Notes: a model not told the origin generated them from the letters alone. 15,783 nt of DNA from Anaerolineaceae bacterium (GCA_027348305.1 DAIEPS010000019.1:1-15783), one strand, 5' to 3'; positions 1 through 6,478 are shown, counted from the first letter of the stretch. Program-made: numbers and translations.

Positions 1-121
1 TTTGAAGGTTGCTGAAGCAGATGTTATCGCGGCCATCACCTCTGGCGGATTGAAAGCCAAGAAAATCGGTGAGTCTTACCGTATCAGCAAGGAAGCACTC
101 GAGAACTTCCTCAAAGAATAA
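1..121 (+). CDS. Excisionase-family helix-turn-helix DNA-binding protein (C-terminal part)
   Basis: The reading frame is open from base 2 to the TAA at 119-121 and gives 39 residues; the start lies outside the window. The visible part runs from VAEADVIAAI through GGLKAKKIG to YRISKEALENFL. This matches the second half of the MerR-like 'excisionase' winged helix: recognition helix, then G-x-LKAxKIG wing, then a YRI-x-x-x-x-L-x-x-FL final helix. Such proteins are usually about 60-70 residues long, so roughly half is missing. They bind DNA, either as directionality factors of integrases or as small chromosomal regulators. Nothing phage-like is visible here, so a housekeeping small regulator or nucleoid-type role is as likely as excision. 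A strong terminator follows directly, which separates it from sucC. Confidence 0.75.
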   Translation, partial: LKVAEADVIAAITSGGLKAKKIGESYRISKEALENFLKE

Positions 122-143
122 TTTAGAGAACGCGTAAAAAAGG

Positions 144-172
144 CAGCCCGGTTTAACCTACCGGGCTGTTTT
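144..172 (+). terminator. Rho-independent terminator after the HTH gene
   Basis: A perfect 9-bp GC-rich stem (CAGCCCGGT at 144-152 paired with ACCGGGCTG at 160-168) encloses a 7-base loop and is followed at once by TTTT (169-172). A run of A (136-141) before the stem could let it act in the other direction too. It ends transcription of the HTH gene 23 bases after its stop codon. Confidence 0.93.
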
Positions 173-189
173 CATTAATTAAGCGAGTG

Positions 190-195
190 TATAAT
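190..195 (+). promoter_or_regulatory. Likely -10 element of the sucCD promoter
   Basis: A perfect TATAAT lies 35 bases before the sucC ATG, just after the upstream terminator. No good -35 box is present at 17 bp (TGTTTT at 167-172 overlaps the terminator tail), so the promoter may be weak or need an activator. A transcript start near 202 would give a leader of about 30 bases. Confidence 0.55.
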
Positions 196-230
196 TCTTA
201 TGCTGTGAATATTGCATCAAAGGTGGCTTG

Positions 231-1373
231 ATGAAACTTCAAGAATACCAGTCGAAGATTTTGTTCACTATGTACAATATTCCCGTTCCGAACGGGAGAA
301 TCGCTGAATCGATCGGCGAAGTTAAGCAAATAAGTGAAGAGTTGGGCGGCAGGGTGGTCATAAAGGCCCAGGTTTTGTCTGGTGGCCGAGGCAAGGCGGG
401 CGGGGTTAGGATCGCCAAAACCATTGACGAAGCTGAAGAGTACGCAAACCAAATATTAGGCAAAGAGATCTATGGAATGCCTGTTCGCAAGGTATTGGTG
501 GATGAAATGATCTCGATCGATAAAGAGATCTACCTGAGCATCGCGAATGACCGCAATTCTCAAAAACCGATACTAATGGCCTCAAGTTTTGGCGGTATGG
601 ATATTGAGGAAGTTTCACGTAGCAATCCCGAAAAAATTGTCAAAAGAGTGATCGATCCATTGTTGGGGCTTCGCGATTATCAGTTGCGAGATGTGGCTAT
701 CAATATAGATCTTGACCGTGATTATTGGCAGGATTTCAGCACCATCATCCATCAACTCTGGAAAGTCTATGTGGATTGTGATGCCACGCTCGTTGAAGTC
801 AATCCCCTGGTCATTACTTCAGAAAAGAAATTGACCGCCTTGGATGCCAAGGTTGTTTTGGATGACAACGCAATGTTCAGGCATCCCAACCTCAATGATC
901 TGCGTGATAAAGATGCTGTACCTCCTTCTGAAACACAAGGCCGTAAGATCGGTGTTTCTTTTATCAAGATGGAAGGCAATATCGGTTGCCTGGTAAACGG
1001 AGCCGGTCTCGCCATGGCGACCATGGATATCATCAAGGAATTGGGCGGAGAAGCTGCCAACTTTTTGGATATTGGCGGCGGAGCAAATGCCAAAAAAGTG
1101 GAAGAGTCGCTGCGTTTGATCCTGTCGGACGAAAAAGTGAAAGCCATTTTGATCAACGTCTTTGGCGGAATTACCCGTTGTGATGAAGTTGCCAAAGGTA
1201 TTTTGAGCGCTTTCAAAGAGATCCAGACCAATATCCCGATCGTGGTCCGACTGGTGGGAACAAATGATAAAGAAGGGCTGCGTTTGCTGCAAGACACAGA
1301 ACTGATCCCCGCTGGGAGTTTGCTTGAAGCAGCCACCATCGCAGTTGGCAAAGCCGGGGAGGGGAAAGCATGA
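231..1373 (+). CDS. sucC: Succinyl-CoA synthetase (ADP-forming), beta subunit
   Basis: This 380-residue protein is the nucleotide- and succinate-binding subunit of succinyl-CoA synthetase. The enzyme couples succinyl-CoA cleavage to ATP or GTP synthesis in the TCA cycle and acts in the cytoplasm as an alpha/beta assembly. The N-terminus (MKLQEYQSKILFTMYNIPVP) and the KAQVLSGGRGKAGGV stretch are typical of the ATP-grasp fold of SucC. VEVNPLVI near residue 195 provides metal ligands. GNIGCLVNGAGLAMATMD and FLDIGGGA mark the C-terminal CoA-ligase domain, and NVFGGITRCD follows. Length is normal (about 385-390 in most bacteria). I chose ATG 231 rather than the in-frame TTG at 228 because homologs start MxLxEYQ and AGGTGG (221-226) sits at good distance. 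It overlaps sucD by four bases (ATGA), so the two are translationally coupled. Confidence 0.96.
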   Translation: MKLQEYQSKILFTMYNIPVPNGRIAESIGEVKQISEELGGRVVIKAQVLSGGRGKAGGVRIAKTIDEAEEYANQILGKEIYGMPVRKVLVDEMISIDKEIYLSIANDRNSQKPILMASSFGGMDIEEVSRSNPEKIVKRVIDPLLGLRDYQLRDVAINIDLDRDYWQDFSTIIHQLWKVYVDCDATLVEVNPLVITSEKKLTALDAKVVLDDNAMFRHPNLNDLRDKDAVPPSETQGRKIGVSFIKMEGNIGCLVNGAGLAMATMDIIKELGGEAANFLDIGGGANAKKVEESLRLILSDEKVKAILINVFGGITRCDEVAKGILSAFKEIQTNIPIVVRLVGTNDKEGLRLLQDTELIPAGSLLEAATIAVGKAGEGKA

Positions 1374-2236
1374 GTATTTTGGTGAACAAAGACACTCGCC
1401 TGTTGGTTCAGGGCATTACCGGTAACGAAGGTTTGTTCCATACTGAACAGATGTTGAGCTACAAAACCAATATTGTTGCCGGCGTCACCCCTGGCAAGGG
1501 TGGCGATTGGGTTTTAAATGGCAAGATCCCCGTGTTTGATTCAGTGCAATCAGCCGTAGATGTGACCGGTGCCAACGCAAGCGTCATTTTTGTGCCGGCT
1601 CGTTTTGTCGGTGATGCTATTTTTGAGGCTGTGGATGCCGAGATCCCTTTGGTGGTGTGCATCACCGAAGGCGCGCCGATCCAGGATATGATGAGGGTCA
1701 AGCAATATCTTTCCTCAAGGAGCACACGTTTGATCGGGCCTAACTGCCCGGGACTGCTGACGCCTGGTGAAGCCAAAGTTGGCATCATCCCCGGCAACAT
1801 TGCTTTTTCCGGCAACATTGGCGTGATCTCCCGGTCAGGCACTTTGACGTATGAAGTGTTGTACGCCTTGAACCAAAATGGGATGGGTGTCTCCACATGC
1901 GTGGGGATTGGCGGCGATCCGGTCAAGGGAATGAATTTTGTAGATTGCCTGGAATTGTTCGAAGCAGATGCGAGAACTGATGCCGTGGTGATGATTGGCG
2001 AAATTGGCGGCAATGATGAAGAAATCGCTGCCAATTATATTTCGGCAAACATGACCAAGCCTGTTGTAGCCTTTATTGCGGGTATTTCAGCGCCTCCTGG
2101 CAAACGCATGGGGCATGCCGGTGCGTTGATCGAAGGAAATTCAGGAACTGCCCAAAGCAAGATCCAGGCACTTCAGTCGATAGGCGTAAAAATAGCCCGT
2201 TATCCTGAAGAGATTCCGGGCTTAATTACTGTTTAG
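1370..2236 (+). CDS. sucD: Succinyl-CoA synthetase, alpha subunit
   Basis: This 288-residue subunit binds CoA and carries the phosphohistidine intermediate of succinyl-CoA synthetase. The N-terminal Rossmann CoA-binding domain shows QGITGNEGLFHTEQ (residues 14-27) and GVTPGKGG (38-45). GPNCPG is at 123-128. The active-site loop MGHAGALIEG places the phosphorylated histidine at His249. The length matches the family (about 290). The start codon lies inside the end of sucC (ATGA overlap), as expected for an operon whose products assemble one to one. The gene converges on acpP with only about 40 bases between the two stop codons. All expected motifs are intact. Confidence 0.97.
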   Translation: MSILVNKDTRLLVQGITGNEGLFHTEQMLSYKTNIVAGVTPGKGGDWVLNGKIPVFDSVQSAVDVTGANASVIFVPARFVGDAIFEAVDAEIPLVVCITEGAPIQDMMRVKQYLSSRSTRLIGPNCPGLLTPGEAKVGIIPGNIAFSGNIGVISRSGTLTYEVLYALNQNGMGVSTCVGIGGDPVKGMNFVDCLELFEADARTDAVVMIGEIGGNDEEIAANYISANMTKPVVAFIAGISAPPGKRMGHAGALIEGNSGTAQSKIQALQSIGVKIARYPEEIPGLITV

Positions 2237-2247
2237 TACCGTCCAGA

Positions 2248-2264
2248 GGTGTGGAGACCGCACC
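2248..2264. terminator. Hairpin between the convergent sucD and acpP genes
   Basis: GGTGTGG (2248-2254) can pair with CCGCACC (2258-2264), seven pairs including one G-T, around a 3-base loop. It is the only hairpin in the 42-base gap. On the plus strand a T-rich stretch (2278-2287) begins 13 bases after the stem, too far for a textbook terminator; on the minus strand no T-run follows. It may still stop or stabilise transcripts from either side. Confidence 0.35.
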
Positions 2265-2278
2265 AGGTAACAACGCGT

Positions 2279-2515
2279 TTATTTTTTGTGGCTGTCGATG
2301 TAGGTTACTGCATCTGAAACTGTTTTGATATTGCGTGCGTCTTCATCGTTAATGTTGATATCGAATTTCTCGCAAAAACCATCGATCAGAAAGAATTGAT
2401 CCATTGAATCTGCTTTCAGGTCTTCAACGAATCGGGTTTCTGCTTTTACTTCCTTGGCATCCACTTTCAGAACATCTACGATGACTTCTGTAACTTTGTT
2501 CAATGTTTCACTCAT
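2279..2515 (-). CDS. acpP: Acyl carrier protein
   Basis: This acidic 78-residue protein carries acyl chains as thioesters on a 4'-phosphopantetheine arm. The attachment site is Ser37 in the motif LKADSMD, and FDININDEDARNIKTVSDAV matches helix III and the C-terminal region of fatty-acid-synthesis ACPs. Length and position of the serine are normal. A strong Shine-Dalgarno AGGAGG (2529-2524) lies 8 bases before the ATG, in keeping with the high expression of ACP. Unusual: helix II reads SMDQFFLIDGFCEKF, with aromatic residues and a cysteine where acidic residues usually contact partner enzymes. The gene stands alone on its strand, without fab neighbours in this window, so it could serve general fatty acid synthesis or a dedicated pathway. 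Confidence 0.93.
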   Translation of the reverse strand: MSETLNKVTEVIVDVLKVDAKEVKAETRFVEDLKADSMDQFFLIDGFCEKFDININDEDARNIKTVSDAVTYIDSHKK

Positions 2516-2558
2516 CTTAAAAGCCTCCTGGCGGTAGTTGTGTAATCGAATACGATAA

Positions 2559-2586
2559 ATTGTAACGATCCTTAATATTCTGTCAA
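2559..2586 (-). promoter_or_regulatory. Sigma-70-type promoter of acpP
   Basis: On the minus strand a perfect -35 TTGACA (2586-2581) is followed after 16 bases by TACAAT (2564-2559), a 5/6 match to TATAAT. Transcription would start near 2552, giving a leader of about 37 bases that holds the strong AGGAGG. This is one of the best promoters in the window. Confidence 0.8.
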
Positions 2587-2698
2587 GGACTGTTTTATCA
2601 CAAAATCGTATCCTTATCTACAAAACACTTTTTATTCATTTTAGTTATGGCTATAAGACGCATGAGGTGCTGAATTTTGGAATAGTTGTTCGTTGTTT

Positions 2699-2707
2699 TG
2701 GTATACT
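2699..2707 (+). promoter_or_regulatory. Extended -10 promoter of fni
   Basis: TGG followed by TATACT (2702-2707) is an extended -10 element (TGnTATAnT). The upstream -35 is poor (TTGGAA at 2677-2682, 19 bp away), which is usual when the extended -10 is present. The start would be near 2713, leaving a leader of only about 15 bases before the fni ATG. Confidence 0.6.
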
Positions 2708-2728
2708 CAAAGCAGGAAATGAGGAGCT

Positions 2729-3772
2729 ATGGATGATTCTCCGCGGCTGACAAAAAGTCGAAAACAAGATCATATTGAGATCAACCTGCGTAAGGATGTG
2801 CAATCTCTGCTTGCCACAGGTTTTGACCTCTATCACTTTGATCATGATCCACTTCCTGAAATTGACCTCAAGAACATTTCAACGGAGTGCACTTTCCTGG
2901 GAAAAACGATCCAGGCTCCGCTGTTGATCTCTTCCATGACAGGTGGAACCGTTGAGGGGCTGAAGATTAACAGGAACCTGGCTGAGGCAGCTCAGTTGCG
3001 CGGAATCGCCCTTGGGTTGGGGTCTGGCAGGGCGGGGCTTGATTCTGAAGAAGCGGCCAGGACCTATCAATTGAGGAAATGGGCGCCTTCCATTCCCATA
3101 TATGCCAACCTGGGCGCGATCCAGCTCAATTACGGCTGTGGTGTGGACGAATGCAGGCGCGTGGTTGAAATGGCCGGGGCGGACGCCTTGATATTGCATC
3201 TCAATTCTTTACAAGAAGCGCTTCAGCCCGAAGGACAAACCAATTTCGCCGGGTTGTTAACGAAAATTGAAGTCATTTGTAAAGCACTTGGTGTTCCCGT
3301 GATTGCCAAGGAAGTAGGCTGGGGCATCAATGGGCAGACTGCCAAACGCCTGGTGGATGCAGGAGTGAGCTGCATCGATGTTGCCGGTGCCGGCGGTACC
3401 TCCTGGTCTGAGGTGGAAAAACACCGCAACTCCTCTGAGGAGCGCATCCGCATCAGCTCGCATTTTAAAGATTGGGGCCTGCCGACTGCAGAAGCTGTTC
3501 AGGAAGTCTGCCAGACCTTGCCAAATATTCCGGTGATCGCTTCAGGCGGACTGCGCAAAGGGATCGATATTGCCAAAAGTCTTGCGCTTGGAGCTGCGAT
3601 GGCTGGGATAGCTGGCGGCTTTTTGAAAGCTGCCACACAGTCCAGTGCGGAAGTGGTCAGGCTGATCGATGAATTAATCCTCGAGTTGCGCATAGTCATG
3701 TTTGCGGTGGGAGCTGGATCGATTGAACAAATGAAACAGACCCCCATTTATAAGAGTTCCATCCATGACTGA
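2729..3772 (+). CDS. fni: Isopentenyl-diphosphate delta-isomerase, type 2 (FMN- and NAD(P)H-dependent)
   Basis: This 347-residue TIM-barrel flavoenzyme converts IPP to DMAPP, the primer for prenyl chain growth, and is unrelated to the type 1 metal-dependent isomerase. Family landmarks in order: RKQDHI (11-16) at the N-terminus, SSMTGG (68-73), LHLNSLQEALQPEG (156-169) with the conserved Gln and the metal-binding Glu, KEVGWGI (194-200), DVAGAGGTSW (217-226), and ASGGLRKGIDIAKSLALGA (271-289), the FMN phosphate region. Length is typical (330-360). GAGGAG sits only two bases before the ATG at 2729, tighter than normal, but no other in-frame start fits the conserved N-terminus. The stop overlaps the next start by 8 bases, so fni and the prenyl synthase form one isoprenoid operon. 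Confidence 0.95.
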   Translation: MDDSPRLTKSRKQDHIEINLRKDVQSLLATGFDLYHFDHDPLPEIDLKNISTECTFLGKTIQAPLLISSMTGGTVEGLKINRNLAEAAQLRGIALGLGSGRAGLDSEEAARTYQLRKWAPSIPIYANLGAIQLNYGCGVDECRRVVEMAGADALILHLNSLQEALQPEGQTNFAGLLTKIEVICKALGVPVIAKEVGWGINGQTAKRLVDAGVSCIDVAGAGGTSWSEVEKHRNSSEERIRISSHFKDWGLPTAEAVQEVCQTLPNIPVIASGGLRKGIDIAKSLALGAAMAGIAGGFLKAATQSSAEVVRLIDELILELRIVMFAVGAGSIEQMKQTPIYKSSIHD

Positions 3773-4640
3773 GTCGATCAAAATTCCAGAATTACGATCA
3801 GCGATTGATGCAGAACTGCACGACTGCCTGGATCAACTGCTTAAAAATTACCCATCCGAGTATGGCTCAATGCTGAAATACCAATTGGGCTGGGAGGGTG
3901 AACACAGCGGACTTGAAGCCCAGGGAAAACGTATCCGCCCATTATTGGTCTTGCTCGCCAATCATGCCTGTGGCGGAGATTGGCGTAAAGCGCTGCCGGC
4001 AGCCGCGGCGGTGGAATTGGTGCATAATTTTTCATTGATCCACGATGATATTCAGGATCGCAGCGAGACCCGCCGCGGAAGGAAAACGGTGTGGGTCAAA
4101 TGGGGAGAAGCACAGGCCATTAATGCCGGGGATGCCATGCTAACCACGGCACACCTCTCACTGTTTCGGTTGGAAAATGATCTGGAACCAATGCGATTAA
4201 ATCAGGCGGTGAGACTGCTTCAATCCGCTTGTTTGAAGCTCACCCGCGGACAGTATCTCGATATCGCTTTTGAAGATCAAAATGACCTGCCCATGGACTT
4301 GTATTGGCAGATGGTCGAAGGCAAAACTGGAGCCTTGCTGGCGGCTTGCCTTGGATTGGGCGCTTTGACCAGTCTGGCAGATGAATCACTTTGGCGCAGT
4401 CTCATGGATTTTGGCAGCAAAATTGGCGCAGCTTTTCAAGTGCAGGATGACTGGCTTGGGATCTGGGGTGACAATCTGTTGACTGGAAAATCTAGCACGA
4501 GTGATCTGGTGGCTAAAAAGAAAACTTATCCTGTTCTGCTGGGAATTCAAAATCGCAAAGATTTTTACCGGGAATGGGAGACATTATCTTCGGTTTCGAA
4601 TGAAGATGCTGTGAGGCTTGCGGTTCTGCTAGAACGGTAA
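3765..4640 (+). CDS. trans-Polyprenyl diphosphate synthase (GGPP/FPP synthase-like), cut short by an in-frame TAA
   Basis: As written this frame gives 291 residues. The family condenses DMAPP or allylic diphosphates with IPP to make FPP, GGPP or longer chains. Seen: GKRIRPLL (54-61, IPP binding), first Asp-rich motif DDIQD (94-98), GQ at 162-163, KTGAL (187-191), and second Asp-rich region QVQDDWLGIWGD (225-236), a common variant of DDxxD. Phe89, five residues before the first motif, argues for a shorter product such as FPP or GGPP (inference). Family members are usually 320-350 residues. Here translation halts at TAA 4638-4640, right after AVLLER, where the last helices should follow; they are encoded in the same frame downstream. 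All catalytic motifs precede the stop. It starts inside the end of fni (ATGACTGA). Confidence 0.88.
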   Translation: MTESIKIPELRSAIDAELHDCLDQLLKNYPSEYGSMLKYQLGWEGEHSGLEAQGKRIRPLLVLLANHACGGDWRKALPAAAAVELVHNFSLIHDDIQDRSETRRGRKTVWVKWGEAQAINAGDAMLTTAHLSLFRLENDLEPMRLNQAVRLLQSACLKLTRGQYLDIAFEDQNDLPMDLYWQMVEGKTGALLAACLGLGALTSLADESLWRSLMDFGSKIGAAFQVQDDWLGIWGDNLLTGKSSTSDLVAKKKTYPVLLGIQNRKDFYREWETLSSVSNEDAVRLAVLLER

Positions 4641-4781
4641 GGCTGTGCGCAAAGTACCAGTCAAAAGTTCGAACAACTTTATGCAGATGCCTTTGAATTA
4701 CTGGATTCATTGAAATTTGATGTAGTAAAAATCGATCCTCTAAAAGAGGTTGTCAGGGGATTGTTCGGGCGCAACAAGTAA
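4641..4781 (+). pseudogene. Detached C-terminal part of the polyprenyl diphosphate synthase
   Basis: Directly after TAA 4638-4640, in the same reading frame, 46 sense codons run to a second stop at 4779-4781. They read GCAQSTSQKFEQLYADAFEL, then LDSLKFDVVKIDPLKEVV, then RGLFGRNK. This fits the family's final helices (a G-x-x-x-x-x-x-x-x-x-x-Y-x-x-A-x-x-x-L-D-x-L pattern, then a short closing helix). There is no start codon near its beginning, so it would not be made alone. Joined to the upstream part it gives a normal 338-codon gene that ends three bases from the convergent folK stop, the close packing typical of this window. One base change (for example GAA or CAA to TAA) explains the break. 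Confidence 0.85.
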
Positions 4782-4784
4782 TCC

Positions 4785-5258
4785 TTAGTTGGGGGAAGCG
4801 AGATGTTTAAGCTGTTTGGCCGTATTGAGTTTTATTTGTTCCTCGGCCAGCTCAAAAAGTGTTTTCTCAGTTTCAGGGTCAACGTATTCCGGTACCAATT
4901 CAGAAAATGGCAGGATCAAATGGGCATAACGGAAAAGGTTATCGTCTAAAACCTCTCCGTTAAATATGATGATGTCCAGGTCAATGGTGCGGGGGGCGTT
5001 CTTGTCTTCCTGTCTTACCCGGCCAAGTACCTCTTCAATATGGCAAAGGCATTGTTCTTTAAGCGTATATGCGTCGAGATCGGTTTCGAGCATAACGGCT
5101 GTGTTTAAGAAATCAGCACCTTCACTGCCGACCGGCTTGGTTTGCCAGGTGTGCGACACATCATAAACCAGAAAATTCTGTTCCAAATAGCCAAGCGCTA
5201 AAAGAATATTTTTCTCTGGATCGATGTTTGACCCCAGCAGCACATAGGCTTCGTTCAT
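4785..5258 (-). CDS. folK: 2-Amino-4-hydroxy-6-hydroxymethyldihydropteridine diphosphokinase (HPPK)
   Basis: This 157-residue cytoplasmic kinase transfers diphosphate from ATP to 6-hydroxymethyl-7,8-dihydropterin, the step before dihydropteroate synthase in folate synthesis. The N-terminal VLLGSNIDPEKN (7-17) and PRTIDLDIIIFN (89-100), whose Asp93 and Asp95 bind the two magnesium ions, are diagnostic. QTKPVG (39-44) and FLNTAV (50-55) match the pterin-binding loops. The segment after residue 108 (FRYAHLILPFSELVPEY) lacks the usual PHPRLxERxFVL and seems to be a shorter variant of that loop. Length is normal (about 155-170). It is the last gene of a three-gene minus-strand operon, five bases after folB, and converges on the prenyl synthase. 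Confidence 0.92.
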   Translation of the reverse strand: MNEAYVLLGSNIDPEKNILLALGYLEQNFLVYDVSHTWQTKPVGSEGADFLNTAVMLETDLDAYTLKEQCLCHIEEVLGRVRQEDKNAPRTIDLDIIIFNGEVLDDNLFRYAHLILPFSELVPEYVDPETEKTLFELAEEQIKLNTAKQLKHLASPN

Positions 5259-5263
5259 AATCG

Positions 5264-5614
5264 CTATTGCTCTCGAATGATTTCCACACCGACAGAGCGC
5301 GAGAAACGGACTGCGCCTGGTTTTTCAACACGCACAAGGACGGAATGCACTTTCTTATCTTCCAGGCAGAGTTTGGCAATGTCTTCAGCGAGGGCTTCTA
5401 CGGTGAAACGTTTGATGGTTTCAGTATGCGCCAGTACCTTCTTGGCAATGGTGCGGTAATTTACCGAGTCTTCCACATTATCCGATCTTCCGGCCGCGGA
5501 TATATCCGTGGAAATTTCAATATTGACGAGAATATCCTGAGGTTGTTCACGTTCACGTTCAGAAATGCCGATCACGCCGCGAATGAGAAGATCTTTGATC
5601 AAAATTTTATCCAT
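5264..5614 (-). CDS. folB: Dihydroneopterin aldolase
   Basis: This 116-residue enzyme of the tunnelling (T-fold) family cleaves 7,8-dihydroneopterin to 6-hydroxymethyl-7,8-dihydropterin and glycolaldehyde, making the substrate of the folK product encoded next. Landmarks: IRGVIGISERER (11-22) with the active-site Glu region, DNVEDSVNY (45-53) with the conserved Tyr53, TVEALAEDIA (71-80) with Glu73 that anchors the pterin ring, and VEKPGA (96-101) with the catalytic lysine at 98. Length matches the family (about 120). AGGGAG (5625-5620) provides the ribosome-binding site. It lies 17 bases after the SDR gene and 5 bases before folK on the same strand, so the three are co-transcribed. Confidence 0.93.
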   Translation of the reverse strand: MDKILIKDLLIRGVIGISEREREQPQDILVNIEISTDISAAGRSDNVEDSVNYRTIAKKVLAHTETIKRFTVEALAEDIAKLCLEDKKVHSVLVRVEKPGAVRFSRSVGVEIIREQ

Positions 5615-5631
5615 CCGAACTCCCTATCCTA

Positions 5632-6372
5632 TTAAACAAGATGACGACCGCCATCCAGATGGATGATCTCGCCGGTAATATATGCTGGCGCAGACAACAG
5701 CCAGACGATCAATTCTTCCAATTCTTCCAATTTGGACCAGCGCTGCATGGGCACGTTTTTGATCAAGGCTGGCGAAAAATCCTCAACGCCGGGAGGCAAG
5801 ATAGCTCCAAGTGCGATGCCGTTGACGATGATGCCTGGTGCAAGTGACAGCGCCATCGAACTGGTCATGGATGCCAGGGCTGATTTGCTGATGGTGTACG
5901 GAAAGTGATCCTTCCCCGGTCTTAATGCCCGCCAATCCAGCATATTGATGATCCGCCCAGGCTGTTGAGCTTTAAAATAGCTGGCAAACGCCTGGCTGAG
6001 AAGGAATGGCGCGGTGAGATTGACCTGGATGTGCTCCGTCCAATCTTGAATTGTGGTATTCGCCAGGTCAACCGATTTAAAGATGGCTGAATTGTTGATC
6101 AGGGCAGTAACCGGTGCAAGTGCAAATGAGGACTGCATCAGCTTCTGGGTTTGTTCCAGGTTGGAAAGGTCAGCCTCAATGATCCATGCTTTTTGACCCA
6201 TGCCGCGGATTTGTGCAGCGACATCCTCTGCGTCGGCGGAGGAGTGCGCGTGGTGCACGATCACATCCGCACCGCTGCGGGCGGCTGCCAGCGCCATTAC
6301 TCTGCCAAGGCGTCTCGCTCCGCCGGTGATAAGAATGGTCTGACCTGTTAATAAAGAGGATTTTTCACTCAT
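5632..6372 (-). CDS. Short-chain dehydrogenase/reductase, probable pteridine reductase (FolM/PTR1-like)
   Basis: The 246-residue protein has a classical SDR Rossmann fold: TGGARRLGR (16-24) for NADP(H) binding, a basic/serine-rich VHHAHSS segment (39-45) after the second strand as in NADPH-preferring members, INNSAIF (92-98), and YTISK (159-163) with catalytic Tyr159 and Lys163. The usual catalytic serine is replaced by Asp146, 13 residues before the Tyr. The same Asp/Tyr/Lys arrangement is found in PTR1 and the bacterial FolM group, which reduce dihydrofolate or dihydromonapterin. It leads the operon with folB and folK, which supports a pterin substrate. I start at ATG 6372; an in-frame TTG at 6426 would add 18 residues but overlaps the promoter. 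A generic SDR remains possible. Confidence 0.8.
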   Translation of the reverse strand: MSEKSSLLTGQTILITGGARRLGRVMALAAARSGADVIVHHAHSSADAEDVAAQIRGMGQKAWIIEADLSNLEQTQKLMQSSFALAPVTALINNSAIFKSVDLANTTIQDWTEHIQVNLTAPFLLSQAFASYFKAQQPGRIINMLDWRALRPGKDHFPYTISKSALASMTSSMALSLAPGIIVNGIALGAILPPGVEDFSPALIKNVPMQRWSKLEELEELIVWLLSAPAYITGEIIHLDGGRHLV

Positions 6373-6381
6373 AACTAATAT

Positions 6382-6410
6382 AGTATGTGGGATTTTTATA
6401 GACCTGTCAA
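6382..6410 (-). promoter_or_regulatory. Promoter of the SDR-folB-folK operon
   Basis: On the minus strand TTGACA (6410-6405) is followed after 17 bases by CATACT (6387-6382); TACTAT (6385-6380) at 19 bp is an alternative -10. Either puts the transcript start within about ten bases of ATG 6372, so the message would be nearly leaderless. This fits the lack of a Shine-Dalgarno there and argues against the upstream TTG start. Confidence 0.55.
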
Positions 6411-6442
6411 TAGCGTTCGTGGGCAAGTAACAAAATTGTAAC

Positions 6443-6471
6443 TTGACAAATCAGACAAAAAAGGCTATATT
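6443..6471 (+). promoter_or_regulatory. Sigma-70-type promoter of the copper operon
   Basis: A perfect -35 TTGACA (6443-6448), a 17-base spacer and TATATT (6466-6471, 5/6) form a near-consensus promoter. Transcription should begin near 6478, at the left edge of the GC-rich operator. Such a strong core promoter is what one expects for a gene set held off by a repressor. It stands back to back with the SDR promoter. Confidence 0.85.
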
Positions 6472-6478
6472 TAAATCG

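Noticed and set aside
1..121. Sign of a prophage or integrative element, because the HTH protein is of the excisionase type
   Set aside because: Such small HTH proteins are common outside mobile elements, and no integrase, attachment repeat, tRNA target or phage gene is present in the window.
225..233. TTG at 228 as the start of sucC
   Set aside because: It would add one residue before the conserved MxLxEYQ start; ATG 231 has the better ribosome-site spacing.
4638..4640. Recoding (selenocysteine, pyrrolysine), a reassigned stop codon or a frameshift as the cause of the split prenyl synthase
   Set aside because: The codon is TAA, not TGA or TAG. TAA ends several other genes here, so it is not reassigned. 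Both halves share one frame, so no shift is needed.
6373..6426. Longer SDR start at TTG 6426, adding 18 residues
   Set aside because: The added residues do not fit SDR N-termini, and the stretch holds the TTGACA/CATACT promoter of the same operon; ATG 6372 lies just before the Rossmann fold.
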